A DNA stretch of 54,102 nt from JBIYSM02 sp044759095 (GCF_044759095.2 NZ_JBIYSM020000033.1:1-54102), one strand, 5' to 3'. Positions 22,291 to 31,069 are shown, numbered from the stretch's first letter. Program-made: numbers and translations. Notes: a model not told the origin generated them from the letters alone.

Positions 22291-22393
22291 GGTAATCTTC
22301 CTCCCAATCTCCTGCAATCCCTAACATTCTCCTCTAATCCATTATACGACGAAAAAAGAAAGCGGTTTCACATGAATTTTTGACAATCTTATG

Positions 22394-24184
22394 TTACCTT
22401 GTGGGCGATTTTACGAACACGCGGCGAAAGTCAACCCATCCGTGGGCGTCCAGGTGGATTCCGTGCAGACCGGGATGCGACAACACCTCGATCCGGTTGC
22501 GATACAGCGGAAGAAACGCACGCTCCTGCCAAAGTAGTTTTTTGATCCCGGCAATCGTGTCGGCGCGTTCCTGCGCGGAATTGCTCTGCAGCATTTCACT
22601 GACCAAGGCATCCAACTTGCGCATGAAATCGGAAGACAGATGATGTCGCAGGCTGCCCGTATCACCGTACAGGAACTCAACAAGGGATAACTCCTCCCGT
22701 TCGTCCACCGAGGCGCTGTCCAGTATGAGGTCGGCCTCCCGTTGTTTTGCCGGGTCAGCAAGTTCCCGAGGAGATCGGAAGCAGACTTCAACCGGGATGT
22801 CAAAACGGGCGCAGCGTTTTTGGATCCAGTTGGCGTCCTCGGCGTGATCCGGATCCGGATAGGTATATAGATGAAGCGTTTCCCCGTCGTAGCTGCTCTC
22901 TTTTTGCAATCTGTGGACGAAAGCCCCGTCCGAAGCGGCGATTGGAAGGACGTCCGCCGCTTCACGTGAGCCGCCCAATTCCCGGATCATGGCATGCGGA
23001 TCGAGAATGGAGGCAAGCAGCCGTCTAAACGAAACCGACTCCAGGGGACCAGACTTCGCCATGTTGAAGCTCAGGTACTGAAAACTCTGTTCCGTCTGAA
23101 CGGTCGACATCCAGGAAGAGGGAAACAGCTGACTTTCCTGTGCATCTGCAGAGGCGTAAGCGATTCCCAGCGCCTGTTCCCCGTCCGCGATAGGGAGTTC
23201 CGGAACAACCCAAATTTCAACCCGATCCAAAAAAGCCCGTTCACCGAAATACGCTTCAAACGCCTCCAGGACCAGCATCGAGTCATCGTTGCGAACGACG
23301 CGGAACGGTCCGCTTCCAACCGGATAACGCCGGAATTCATCCCCCATCTGCTCCGTGTAATCTTGCGGAACGATTGCCATGCACACCTTGCTCAGGTAAT
23401 GGAGGAAAAGTCGGTTTGGTTCGCGCAGGCGTACCCGAACGGTGCTGTCGTCTACGGCCATTACCTCCTTTATCCCTTTCGCCATCCAGCGATGAGGCGA
23501 GCGCGGTTCAGCCTCTCGCAAACGCAGGAGGCTAAAGCAGACGTCGGCGGCTGTGAGCGTTCGACCGTGGTGAAACAGCACGCCCTTTCGCAGGTAAAAG
23601 GTCCACTCTTGTCCGATCCCATCACTTTCCCAATAGAAGGCGAGCCGAGGCACTATTTTCCCTTGGTTCGGGTCGTAGCAAACAAGGCAGTCAAACACAT
23701 GTCCTACCAGATGGGCCTCGGAATAAAGCAGTTTATACACGGGATCAAGTACGGGAAATGGACTGCTGTAACACAACCGCAGGGTGTCCACTCTCCGCTG
23801 TCCCTGTCCGCTCTGATGCAAGCCAAACTGGCTGTTCATCCAGCGTTGATAGCGATCAGCCAGCTGCGGCAGCTCTTCTCTATACCGCTCAACAATGGTT
23901 CTCGACGCCTGAATTTCTCCCATTTGTACCCGTTCCTTGGCGACAGCGAAAACCAGGTCCTCCGGGCGGTAAAAAAACGTGAGCGAGGATCGTTTTCCCC
24001 TGCCGCGCCCCGGTTGCCAGTGAAGCCAGCGATGTGTCTGCATTTTTTTCACGGTGATCGTGGCGTTGCGCAGCGTGCAGCAGAGAATCGATGCTATCTC
24101 CTCCAGGGAGAGCTCCATCTCCAGAGCGACGGATGCGCCGGGGCAGAGGCGGTATAGTCGTACATATTGGTCGAGCAGTAGCAT
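22394..24184 (-). CDS. SgrR-family regulator: N-terminal HTH plus solute-binding domain
   Basis: The 596-residue protein has an N-terminal DNA-binding part (about 1-115: LEMELSLEEIASILCCTLRNATITVKKM, then WQPGRGRGKRSSLTF) and an extracytoplasmic-type SBP_bac_5 domain without signal peptide (about 135-590: WTFYLRKGVLFHHGRTLTAADVCFSL, SGPFRVVRND). This is the SgrR architecture. In E. coli SgrR senses sugar-phosphate stress and controls sgrS and setA; here the ligand is unknown. The divergent MFS exporter at 24296 is the natural target. ATG 24184 has GGAGG 5 bases upstream. Confidence 0.88.
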   Translation of the reverse strand: MLLLDQYVRLYRLCPGASVALEMELSLEEIASILCCTLRNATITVKKMQTHRWLHWQPGRGRGKRSSLTFFYRPEDLVFAVAKERVQMGEIQASRTIVERYREELPQLADRYQRWMNSQFGLHQSGQGQRRVDTLRLCYSSPFPVLDPVYKLLYSEAHLVGHVFDCLVCYDPNQGKIVPRLAFYWESDGIGQEWTFYLRKGVLFHHGRTLTAADVCFSLLRLREAEPRSPHRWMAKGIKEVMAVDDSTVRVRLREPNRLFLHYLSKVCMAIVPQDYTEQMGDEFRRYPVGSGPFRVVRNDDSMLVLEAFEAYFGERAFLDRVEIWVVPELPIADGEQALGIAYASADAQESQLFPSSWMSTVQTEQSFQYLSFNMAKSGPLESVSFRRLLASILDPHAMIRELGGSREAADVLPIAASDGAFVHRLQKESSYDGETLHLYTYPDPDHAEDANWIQKRCARFDIPVEVCFRSPRELADPAKQREADLILDSASVDEREELSLVEFLYGDTGSLRHHLSSDFMRKLDALVSEMLQSNSAQERADTIAGIKKLLWQERAFLPLYRNRIEVLSHPGLHGIHLDAHGWVDFRRVFVKSPTR

Positions 24185-24295
24185 GGGAAGCCTCCGAAAA
24201 CATGAAAAATTGGTAAGCTAAATCGTACCCTTTTTTGCTCCCTTTCGCCAGCGTAAAATGGGGCAAAATCGTCCATTGGAAGAGAGGATGCTGTT
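24185..24295. promoter_or_regulatory. Divergent control region between the SgrR-like gene and the MFS gene
   Basis: These 111 bases must hold promoters for both genes. On the plus strand TAAAAT (24255-24260) is a plausible -10 box, without a good -35. No clear operator palindrome is visible, which fits SgrR-type proteins that bind degenerate sites. Confidence 0.4.
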
Positions 24296-25498
24296 ATGTT
24301 CCGCACACCTGTTGCCTCATGGATCACGCAATACCCCTCCATTCTCTGGATTCGCCTGCTCGGGGAGTTGTTGACCTGTTTAACCGGCAGCATGATCACC
24401 CCGTTTCTGGTGCTCTATCTGCATGAAAAACTGGGTGGCCATGTCATTTTGATCATGCTGGTCATCGGACTTCAGCCGCTAACCGAAATCGTCATGACCC
24501 TCATTGCCGGAGGCGTAACCGATCGCTTTGGAAGAAAGCCTGTCATGCTGGTCGCTTTGGCACTGCAAGCCGCTGCGATGCTGGGCATGGCGTTCGCCGG
24601 CAGCCTCGCCGCCTTTGCCTGTATGTACGTCATGAACGGAGCGGGGGGAGCTCTGTTCACTCCCGCCGGCCGCGCCCAGCTGGCCGATTCCATTGGTGAA
24701 AATCAGCGAGCGGAAGCATTTGCGTTGTTGAGTACAGCCGGCTATATCGGTGCTGCTGTCGGACCGCTGTTCGGCGTCTTTCTCTACCGGTACGATCCGT
24801 CCCTGGCCTTTGCCTGCGCTGCCCTCTCCCTGGGGCTGTACGGATGTGCCATTTGGAAAACAGTGCCGGAGACTGCGCCGTCTCAAACGAATGGTGAAAC
24901 GGAGCTTTGGAACGAGCCCGAAGAACGGCCCTTCCCGTTCCGGTTTGCCCCTTGTCGAGGCATATTGACACTAATGGTGTTGGCTTTGCCGATCAGTCTG
25001 TTTTACTCCCAGACGGAATCCAACTTGCAGCTGCATCTGAAAAGCTCGTTCTCCGATTATGTGCCGTTATTGGCCTGGATCGCCGCAACGAAAGGTGTCC
25101 TCGCCATCTTGCTGGAGTTCTGGCTGGTCAGACGGACACAGCATCTGCCCGCCGACCGTCTTGTGGTGTTCGGCTATCTCTGTTTCGCTGCCGTTTCCAT
25201 GGGCTATGCCTTCTTTGACAGCGTTTTGCTGCTCTTGGCCCTGCAGCTCATCTTTGTTCTTGGAGAGAGCATCGGTCTAACCCAGCTGTTAACCCTGGTC
25301 TCGCTGCAGGCACCGGCTGCCATGCGGGGGAGGTACTTCTCCCTTTTTGGGATGCATTGGGACATATCCCGAACACTTGGCCCATCCCTCGGCAGCCTGG
25401 TTCTTCTGAACTTCGGCGGTGAAGTGCTGTTCGTGCTGACGGGACTTCTCCTTCTCGCCGGAGCCTACGCCCAGCACCGCTTTCTCGCCGGAAAATAA
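24296..25498 (+). CDS. MFS transporter, probable efflux
   Basis: This 400-residue protein has about 12 hydrophobic spans. The loop between helices 2 and 3 reads GGVTDRFGRKPVMLVALALQ, the MFS motif A (GxxxDRxGRK). Helix 4-5 contains NGAGGALFTPAGRAQLADSI, close to the motif of drug/sugar exporters. Start ATG 24296 has AGAGG 8 bases upstream. It is divergent from an SgrR-like regulator, an arrangement parallel to SgrR with the sugar exporter SetA. That makes an exported stress metabolite, such as a sugar, a reasonable inference but not shown. Confidence 0.88.
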   Translation: MFRTPVASWITQYPSILWIRLLGELLTCLTGSMITPFLVLYLHEKLGGHVILIMLVIGLQPLTEIVMTLIAGGVTDRFGRKPVMLVALALQAAAMLGMAFAGSLAAFACMYVMNGAGGALFTPAGRAQLADSIGENQRAEAFALLSTAGYIGAAVGPLFGVFLYRYDPSLAFACAALSLGLYGCAIWKTVPETAPSQTNGETELWNEPEERPFPFRFAPCRGILTLMVLALPISLFYSQTESNLQLHLKSSFSDYVPLLAWIAATKGVLAILLEFWLVRRTQHLPADRLVVFGYLCFAAVSMGYAFFDSVLLLLALQLIFVLGESIGLTQLLTLVSLQAPAAMRGRYFSLFGMHWDISRTLGPSLGSLVLLNFGGEVLFVLTGLLLLAGAYAQHRFLAGK

Positions 25499-25512
25499 CC
25501 CACCTGGCAGCT

Positions 25513-25606
25513 GCTATCCTCAACCCGCTCGGCGTTAGCTATCGCTGAGCCGAGTGGGGTCCCTTTCTGCGCCGGGCAGGGCCCCGAACACTTTCTTAGT
25601 GGCTGC
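25513..25606 (+). repeat. Intact REP-like hairpin element
   Basis: This intergenic element after the MFS gene has a long imperfect stem: CCCGCTCGGC (25524-25533) with GCCGAGTGGG (25549-25558), and inside it TTAGC with GCTGA around a TATC loop. A second part reads GGGCAGGGCCCCGAAC, then CACT-TTCTT-AGTG. The first half recurs at 53846-53874 and the second half at 143-191, each broken by an IS end. It could be a REP/MITE-like repeat or a small RNA gene; no family is recognised. Confidence 0.6.
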
Positions 25607-25612
25607 ACGAAC

Positions 25613-25653
25613 ATCAACAGCCTCCCCGACAGCAGTACGGGAAGGCTGTTGAT
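25613..25653 (-). terminator. Terminator-like hairpin after the ABC ATPase gene
   Basis: ATCAACAGCCTCCCC (25613-25627) pairs with GGGAAGGCTGTTGAT (25639-25653), 15 bp with one G-T pair. It lies four bases after the ATPase stop. The T-run on the minus strand is poor (GTTCGTG). Confidence 0.5.
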
Positions 25654-25657
25654 TCTC

Positions 25658-26455
25658 TTACGCCAAAATGTAGCGGTCCTCATTGAACGACTCTCCGCCG
25701 CGGGCCTGCTCAAATGCCCGCAGCAGATCCTGCGGCGTCATCTGCATCTTTTTCTCCTGCGGAATGTCGAGAATGATGCTTCCCTCGTGCAGCATCAGGA
25801 GACGGTTCCCCATCGTGAGCGCCTGCTCCATGTTATGAGTGACCATGATGGTTGTCAGTTGATGCTGTTCCACGATTTTTCGGGTCAGATCGACGATCAG
25901 CTGTGCCCGTTTGGGGTCAAGCGCAGCTGTATGTTCGTCAAGCAGCAAAATTTTTGGCTTGGTGAAAGTAGCCATCAGCAAGCTGAGCGCTTGCCGCTGT
26001 CCTCCCGAGAGGAACCCCACTTTCGTCTTCAGCCGGTTTTCCAGCCCCTGGTCCAACAGCTTCAACTGTTCCCGAAACAATTCCCGCTTCTTGTCATTCA
26101 CCCCGAAGGAAAGCGTGCGGCGCTGTCCGCGTGAATAGGCGATCGCCAGGTTTTCTTCGATGGTCATGTTCGGTGCGGTACCCGCCATCGGGTCCTGAAA
26201 GACGCGACCGATGAAGGCGGCCCGTTTGTGTTCACCCAGCTTGGTTACGTCTTTCCCGTCGATGACAACGCTCCCCTGGTCTGGGATCAAACCGCCGGAA
26301 ATGATGTTCATCAGGGTGGACTTGCCCGCGCCGTTGCTGCCGATGACGGTGATGAAATCCCCGGGAGCGACGTGCAGGTCGATCTGCTTTAGGGCAATCT
26401 TCTCGTTCACGGTACCTTCGTTAAATACTTTTCGCACCTGGGAAATCTTAAGCAT
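25658..26455 (-). CDS. ABC transporter ATP-binding protein, TrpZ-like importer
   Basis: The 265-residue ATPase has Walker A GSNGAGKST (about 38-46), signature LSGGQRQALSLLMA, Walker B ILLLDEHTAALD (His after the catalytic Glu, as is common in this branch) and the switch His in VTHNMEQAL. It is the last gene of a unit whose permease and binding protein belong to the ABC_sub_bind (TrpX) type. In streptococci trpX-trpY-trpZ import tryptophan. The start overlaps the permease gene by eight bases. The substrate is inferred only from family. Confidence 0.85.
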   Translation of the reverse strand: MLKISQVRKVFNEGTVNEKIALKQIDLHVAPGDFITVIGSNGAGKSTLMNIISGGLIPDQGSVVIDGKDVTKLGEHKRAAFIGRVFQDPMAGTAPNMTIEENLAIAYSRGQRRTLSFGVNDKKRELFREQLKLLDQGLENRLKTKVGFLSGGQRQALSLLMATFTKPKILLLDEHTAALDPKRAQLIVDLTRKIVEQHQLTTIMVTHNMEQALTMGNRLLMLHEGSIILDIPQEKKMQMTPQDLLRAFEQARGGESFNEDRYILA

Positions 26456-27380
26456 CTGCGTTCGCCTCCCTCGGCCCTTTTTTCGGCTGATTCTTCCAGA
26501 CGCCTTTGGCCACCGCAGGGACAGTCAGCGCAATAATGACGATCAGGGCGGTAATCAGCTTCATATCCGACGGATTGAGACCCGCTTGCAGGGCCAGGGC
26601 GATCACGAGCCGATACACGATGGAACCCAGGATAACCGCTATGGTCGCCCGGAAGATGGAGGAACTGCCGAACAGCACCTCGCCCACAATCACGGAAGCG
26701 AGCCCGATGACGATCATCCCGATCCCCATGCCGACGTCGGCAAATCCTTGATACTGCGCGATCAATGCTCCGGAGCCGGCTACCAGCGCGTTGGACAGAG
26801 CCAGACCAATGATCGTCGTGGTGTCCGTGTTGGCGCCGAAGCTGCGGATCATCTTCGCGTTATCGCCGGTTGCCCGGATGTCCAGTCCCAGATCGGTGTG
26901 CAGGAACCAGTCAATCCAAACTTTCACCAGCGCGACCAGAACGAGAAAGACCAGCGCCACTCCGGTGATGAGTGTGATGCCTCCCACGACCAGGTTGGGT
27001 ACGCCAAGATCCTGGACGAAGGTATACAGCGTTTCTTCCCGCAGCAGCGGAAGGTTGGCCCGCTCCATAATTCGCAGGTTTATGGAATACAGACCAATCA
27101 TGGTAAGAATGCCGGCGAGCAGTCCGTTGATTTTTCCTTTCGTAGTAAGCACGCCGGTAAATGCCCCTGCCGCCGCTCCGGCCAACAGGGCCAGAACAGT
27201 GGCGAGGAGCGGATTTGTTCCGTCGATGATCAGCTTGGCAGCCAGGGCTCCCCCCAGTGCAAAGCTGCCGTCCACGGTCAAATCGGGAAAGTTCAAAATG
27301 CGAAATGTCAAGTAAACACCCAGGGCCATGACGGCAAACAACAAGCCTTGTTCAATCGCCCCGTGCAATGCAATCCCCAT
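26448..27380 (-). CDS. ABC transporter permease, TrpY-like (BPD_transp_2 family)
   Basis: This 310-residue membrane protein has about eight to nine helices. It belongs to the branched-chain amino acid permease fold: QGLLFAVMALGVYLTFRILNFPDLTVDGSFALGGALAA at the N-terminus (read in part), the conserved GDNAKMIRSFGANTD loop that contacts the ATPase, and GFADVGMGIGMIVIGLASVIVGE. A single permease gene implies a homodimer. It lies between the binding-protein gene and the ATPase gene, 18 bases after the former. Confidence 0.85.
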   Translation of the reverse strand: MGIALHGAIEQGLLFAVMALGVYLTFRILNFPDLTVDGSFALGGALAAKLIIDGTNPLLATVLALLAGAAAGAFTGVLTTKGKINGLLAGILTMIGLYSINLRIMERANLPLLREETLYTFVQDLGVPNLVVGGITLITGVALVFLVLVALVKVWIDWFLHTDLGLDIRATGDNAKMIRSFGANTDTTTIIGLALSNALVAGSGALIAQYQGFADVGMGIGMIVIGLASVIVGEVLFGSSSIFRATIAVILGSIVYRLVIALALQAGLNPSDMKLITALIVIIALTVPAVAKGVWKNQPKKGPREANADA

Positions 27381-27398
27381 AAATTCCTCCCTGCTTTC

Positions 27399-28424
27399 CT
27401 ATTGCTCGACCACTTCAGCGGCGCGGTCCAGCATGGCTTGCGGAATGGTTACGCCCATTTTTTCCGCCGCCTTCTTATTGATAACGAGCTTCATTTCGGC
27501 CTGCTTTTCCACAGCCATGTCAGCCGGCTTCGCTTCCCCCTTGAGAATCTTTACGGCCATGTCGGCGGTCTGTTCGCCCAGCTTGCCGTAATCAATGCCA
27601 TATGTTGCAATGGCACCGCTCTTCACGGAGTTCTCTTCGCCGGCGACAACCGGGATTTTTTGCGCTTCTGCGACAGCCAACACCGCAGAGATGGAGGAAA
27701 CCACCATGTTATCGGTCGGAACATAGAAGGCGTCTACTTTCCCGACCATCGATTCGGCGGCTTGCTTCACTTCTGTCGGGCTGGTGATGGCTGCTTCCTG
27801 AATGGTCAGGCCCAGCTTGTCGGCGACCGCTTTTGCCGCATCCACCTGTACCTTGGAGTTTACTTCACCGGAGTTGTAAATGATACCCACAGTTTTTGCC
27901 TCCGGTTTCAATTCTTTTACCAGCGCCAGCTGCTCTTCCACAGGGTTCATGTCAGTCGTTCCGGTTACGTTGCCTTCCGGTTTCTCCATGGATTTCACCA
28001 AACCGGCCGCTACCGGATCGGTGACAGCGGTAAACACGATCGGAATCTCCTTCGTCGTCTGGGCAGCCGCTTGAGCGGTCGGCGTAGCAATCGCCAGAAT
28101 CAGGTCAACCTTGTCGCCCTGAAACTTTTGCGCGATTTGAATGGCCGTGTTCATTTCGCCCTGCGCAGATTGGACGTCGTATACCACCTGCTTGTCTTTT
28201 TCGTACCCATTTTTGGCCATCTGGGCAATAAATCCTTCCCGCGCCGCATCCAGAGCAGGGTGCTCCACGATCTGCACGATCCCCACTTTTACTTGCTTGC
28301 TGCTGGCAGCTGGTGTGTTTTGGTTGTCAGGCGCTGTTGAACTTTGCTGCCCACACGCGGTAACGGACAAAAGTGCGAAAGCACAAAAAAATGACTGTAA
28401 TGCATTCCATTTTTGTTTACGCAT
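27399..28424 (-). CDS. ABC transporter substrate-binding lipoprotein, TrpX-like (second copy)
   Basis: This 341-residue ABC_sub_bind family protein has a lipoprotein signal: basic MRKQKW, a hydrophobic stretch and the lipobox SVTAC near residue 24, so it should be anchored to the outer face of the membrane. Family segments are KVGIVQIVEHPALDAAREGF, DLILAIATPTAQAAAQTTK, PIVFTAVTDPVAAGLV and TGTTDMNPV. Start ATG 28424 follows AGGGGG. It is closely related in sequence to the 28529 gene but is co-transcribed with the permease and ATPase. Its own promoter must lie within 28430-28495. Confidence 0.9.
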   Translation of the reverse strand: MRKQKWNALQSFFCAFALLSVTACGQQSSTAPDNQNTPAASSKQVKVGIVQIVEHPALDAAREGFIAQMAKNGYEKDKQVVYDVQSAQGEMNTAIQIAQKFQGDKVDLILAIATPTAQAAAQTTKEIPIVFTAVTDPVAAGLVKSMEKPEGNVTGTTDMNPVEEQLALVKELKPEAKTVGIIYNSGEVNSKVQVDAAKAVADKLGLTIQEAAITSPTEVKQAAESMVGKVDAFYVPTDNMVVSSISAVLAVAEAQKIPVVAGEENSVKSGAIATYGIDYGKLGEQTADMAVKILKGEAKPADMAVEKQAEMKLVINKKAAEKMGVTIPQAMLDRAAEVVEQ

Positions 28425-28496
28425 CAAGAAACTGCCCCCTAGAAGAAAAATTTTATTAATTTTAACATAACTAAATCATTTTTAAAAGAATAAAAA

Positions 28497-28515
28497 GAGA
28501 GCAGCTTGTGCTCTC
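28497..28515 (-). terminator. Terminator between the two binding-protein genes
   Basis: GAGAGCA-GCTTG-TGCTCTC with flanking A and T runs (28492-28520). On the minus strand it is followed by five T residues. It separates the upstream binding-protein gene from the transporter operon. Confidence 0.85.
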
Positions 28516-28528
28516 TTTTTCACGTTGC

Positions 28529-29524
28529 TTATTTCACGATTTCTTTGGCACGCTTCTTGATTTCATCCGTCAAAGAGAGCCCGAATACAGCGGCCGCCGT
28601 TTCGTTGATATACAAATCCGTCTCTTTGGAAACTTCCACCGGTGTCTCGCTTACAGGCTGTCCCTTGAGAATGCGGGCAGCCAGTTCGCCCGTCTGTTTC
28701 CCCATTTTATAGTAGTCGATGCCATAGGTCGCAACCGCTCCCCGTTTTACCGTGTCGACATCGGACGCGAATACGGGAATTTTCGACTGCTCCGCTACTC
28801 CGAGCACCGCTTCAAACGAAGAGACGACCGTATTGTCGATCGGAATGAGAATCGCCTCGACCTTGCCGACCAGGGACTGGGTTGCCAGCTGAACCTCCGA
28901 CAGGCTGGAAATGCCGGCTTTTACCACTTCAATGCCATTCTTCTTGCCGGATTCCTCCAGATCTTTCACCTGTACCTGCGAATTGACCTCGGAAGTGGTG
29001 TAGACAACGCCCAGTTTTTTCAGATTCGGCAGGAATGTCCGGATCAGATCGAGCTGCTGCTCCATCGATACCTTGTCCGAGGTGCCGGTCACGTTTTTGT
29101 CCGGCTTGTCCAGCGAGCTTACCAGCTGGGCCGAGACCGGATCCGTCACCGTACTGAATACCACCGGCTTGTCCGTGATGGCTTTGGCGACCGCCTGAGC
29201 GGACGGCGTCGCAATCGCCACCACCATGTCTTTTCCGTCACCGGCAAACTTTTGCGCGATGGAAACGGTATTGTTCATTTCCCCGTGGGCATTCTGAAAA
29301 TCAATCTCCAGGTTTTTTCCCTCTTCATAACCGGACGCTTTCAGTCCGTCCACAATTCCCTGACGCACCGAATCGAGTGCCGGGTGTTCCACAAACTGGG
29401 TCAATCCCAGCTTGATCGTTTGCTGGCTCGCGGGCGCATCCGCCTTTTGAACCGCGTCGTTTCCACACGCTGCCAGGGTCATTGACAGACATGCAGACAG
29501 AAATAGACTTGCTGCTCTTCTCAT
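28529..29524 (-). CDS. ABC transporter substrate-binding lipoprotein, TrpX-like (first copy)
   Basis: This 331-residue paralogue of the 27399 gene has a lipobox TLAAC at about residue 20 after MRRAASLFLSACLS. Shared family segments are KLGLTQFVEHPALDSVRQGI, MVVAIATPSAQAVAKAITDK, PVVFSTVTDPVSAQLV and TGTSDKVSMEQQL. It has its own promoter and its own terminator, so it can be made independently of the transporter. Streptococcal trp import loci also carry two binding proteins. No T-box is present: the leader is only about 40 nt. Confidence 0.9.
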   Translation of the reverse strand: MRRAASLFLSACLSMTLAACGNDAVQKADAPASQQTIKLGLTQFVEHPALDSVRQGIVDGLKASGYEEGKNLEIDFQNAHGEMNNTVSIAQKFAGDGKDMVVAIATPSAQAVAKAITDKPVVFSTVTDPVSAQLVSSLDKPDKNVTGTSDKVSMEQQLDLIRTFLPNLKKLGVVYTTSEVNSQVQVKDLEESGKKNGIEVVKAGISSLSEVQLATQSLVGKVEAILIPIDNTVVSSFEAVLGVAEQSKIPVFASDVDTVKRGAVATYGIDYYKMGKQTGELAARILKGQPVSETPVEVSKETDLYINETAAAVFGLSLTDEIKKRAKEIVK

Positions 29525-29549
29525 CTCAACTTCCTCCTCTAGGCTATCG

Positions 29550-29575
29550 CTATACGAAACTGGTTTCGATTATAG
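29550..29575 (-). promoter_or_regulatory. Promoter with dyad operator upstream of the binding-protein gene
   Basis: On the minus strand an extended -10 (TGC-TATAAT, 29577-29569) is overlapped by a dyad: CTATA (29550-29554) with TATAG (29571-29575), and CGAAAC (29555-29560) with GTTTCG (29563-29568). The dyad covers the -10 box and start site, a position typical of a repressor site. The -35 region is weak. Confidence 0.55.
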
Positions 29576-29677
29576 CATATTTTTAGGAAGTGATATAGTT
29601 TTTTCATATATGGTAAAATCAGGTTGTAGCGGCCGACGTGATCCTGCATGCCGTATTCCCGGGATAAACCCTGTCAG

Positions 29678-30979
29678 CTACTGTCCGGTGGGCTGCGGGT
29701 TTACCTTTTTGATGTAGACCCTGGTAATCCGATAGTGATCCACTTCCCCGACGATAAATTCATATCCGCCCTCCCGCACGACGTCGCCCACTTTTGGCGG
29801 ATGGTCAATCTGCATGTAAATCCAGCCTGCCAGGGTGTCCACTTCACTGGCATCCAAAGACAGATCGAGGTAATCGTTTACCTCCTCCAAGAGCATCCTG
29901 CCGTCAAACGAGTACAAGCCGTCCTTTTGTTCAATTTCCGGTCGTTCGTCATCAAACTCGTCCTGGATGTCCCCGACGATCTCTTCCATGATATCTTCCA
30001 AGGTGACCAGCCCTGCGGTGCCGCCGTACTCGTCAATCAGGATCGCCATTTGGCCGCGCTGCTTCTGCAGCATGGTTAACAGACGGCTGATCGAGATCGT
30101 TTCGGGGACGGTCAGGATCGGGCGCATCACCCGTTCCAGACTGTCCGCCTCGCCTTGCAGCACGCTGGTCAGAAGATCCTTGATGTGCAAGCTGCCAACC
30201 ACGTGGTCTTTGTCGCCGTCCACTACCGGATAGCGGGTAAACCGCCCGTTCTGCACCAGCTTGACGTTTTCCTCGTAGGAATCGCGGATGTTTACTACCA
30301 CCATGTCTGTGCGCGGGACCATGATTTCGCGTGCCATCGTTTCGGAGAAATCAAAGATATTGTCAACCAGCATCAGCTCCGTTTGATCAATCAAGCCGCT
30401 TTTGTGACTTTCGTTTACCAGGATGCGAATTTCCTCTTCCGTGTGGGCATCCTGTCCCGGTTCCATGCTGATGCCGAACAACCCGAGAAACTTGGCCGCC
30501 GACCAGTTCAAGAAGGTGATGAAAGGGTACATCACTTTGTAAAAGAGCTGGATGGGACGGGCAACCTGCATCGAGACCCACTCGGAGCGCTGAATGGCCA
30601 GTGATTTGGGCGCCAGTTCACCCAGCACGATATGTAGAAACGTAATGATGGAAAACGCAATAATGAATGATATGGTTTCAACTGCTGCCTCCCCCAAACC
30701 GAAGTAGGCAAACACGGGGTGCAGCAGATGAGCGATGGCCGGTTCCCCCAACCAGCCCAAACCCAATGAAGCCAGCGTGATACCGAGCTGGCAGGCAGAG
30801 AGGTAGGCATCCAGGTTGTTCAGCACTTGTCCGACGTTTCGCGCACGCTTGTTCCCCTCGGCGACCAGCTGGGTAATGCGGGATTCACGCACTTTCACCA
30901 CTGCGAATTCCGTGGCTACGAAGAAGCCATTGAGGAAGACGAGGAATAATACCATGAACAAATGGAAGATCGTTATCAT
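29678..30979 (-). CDS. CNNM/DUF21-CBS-CorC transporter, second paralogue
   Basis: This 433-residue protein has the same architecture as the 4251 gene: CNNM membrane domain from residue 1 (FLVFLNGFFVATEFAVVKVRES), CBS pair (about 205-325, with PRTDMVVV and DEYGGTAGLVTLEDIMEEIVGDI) and a CorC-type domain (about 340-425). Likely role is divalent cation (Mg2+) export, by analogy with B. subtilis MpfA. ATG 30979 is chosen because it matches the family N-terminus; AAGGAG lies 11 bases upstream, slightly far. An upstream ATG 31003 lacks room for a ribosome site. It has a 320-nt leader with terminators. Confidence 0.87.
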   Translation of the reverse strand: MITIFHLFMVLFLVFLNGFFVATEFAVVKVRESRITQLVAEGNKRARNVGQVLNNLDAYLSACQLGITLASLGLGWLGEPAIAHLLHPVFAYFGLGEAAVETISFIIAFSIITFLHIVLGELAPKSLAIQRSEWVSMQVARPIQLFYKVMYPFITFLNWSAAKFLGLFGISMEPGQDAHTEEEIRILVNESHKSGLIDQTELMLVDNIFDFSETMAREIMVPRTDMVVVNIRDSYEENVKLVQNGRFTRYPVVDGDKDHVVGSLHIKDLLTSVLQGEADSLERVMRPILTVPETISISRLLTMLQKQRGQMAILIDEYGGTAGLVTLEDIMEEIVGDIQDEFDDERPEIEQKDGLYSFDGRMLLEEVNDYLDLSLDASEVDTLAGWIYMQIDHPPKVGDVVREGGYEFIVGEVDHYRITRVYIKKVNPQPTGQ

Positions 30980-31033
30980 GCCGTCCGCTTCTCCTTCCAC
31001 CATTCTCCCCGTTAGTGTAACCCACCGATGAAT

Positions 31034-31069
31034 AAAAAAAACCGCTTGGCAATCGCTTCACGCTTTGCC
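31034..31069 (-). terminator. Intrinsic terminator inside the leader of the CNNM gene
   Basis: On the minus strand GGCAA (31069-31065) pairs with TTGCC (31052-31048), an outer CCG pairs with CGG, and eight T residues follow (31041-31034). It lies about 55 bases before the CNNM start. No minus-strand gene lies upstream, so it can only act on the leader transcript. Confidence 0.65.

Noticed and set aside
22321..22393. ECF promoter TGAAAC...CGTCG upstream of the TerB-like gene
   Set aside because: The spacer is only 13 bases, and a perfect TATAAT is placed just after, so a vegetative promoter is more likely.
26211..28340. Long plus-strand frame of 709 codons across the ABC operon
   Set aside because: It is opposite three clearly supported genes (ATPase, permease, binding protein); length alone reflects codon bias on the real strand.
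28425..29680. T-box riboswitch in front of the TrpX-like genes
   Set aside because: Upstream leaders are about 40-70 nt and lack the T-box sequence; too short for a specifier domain.
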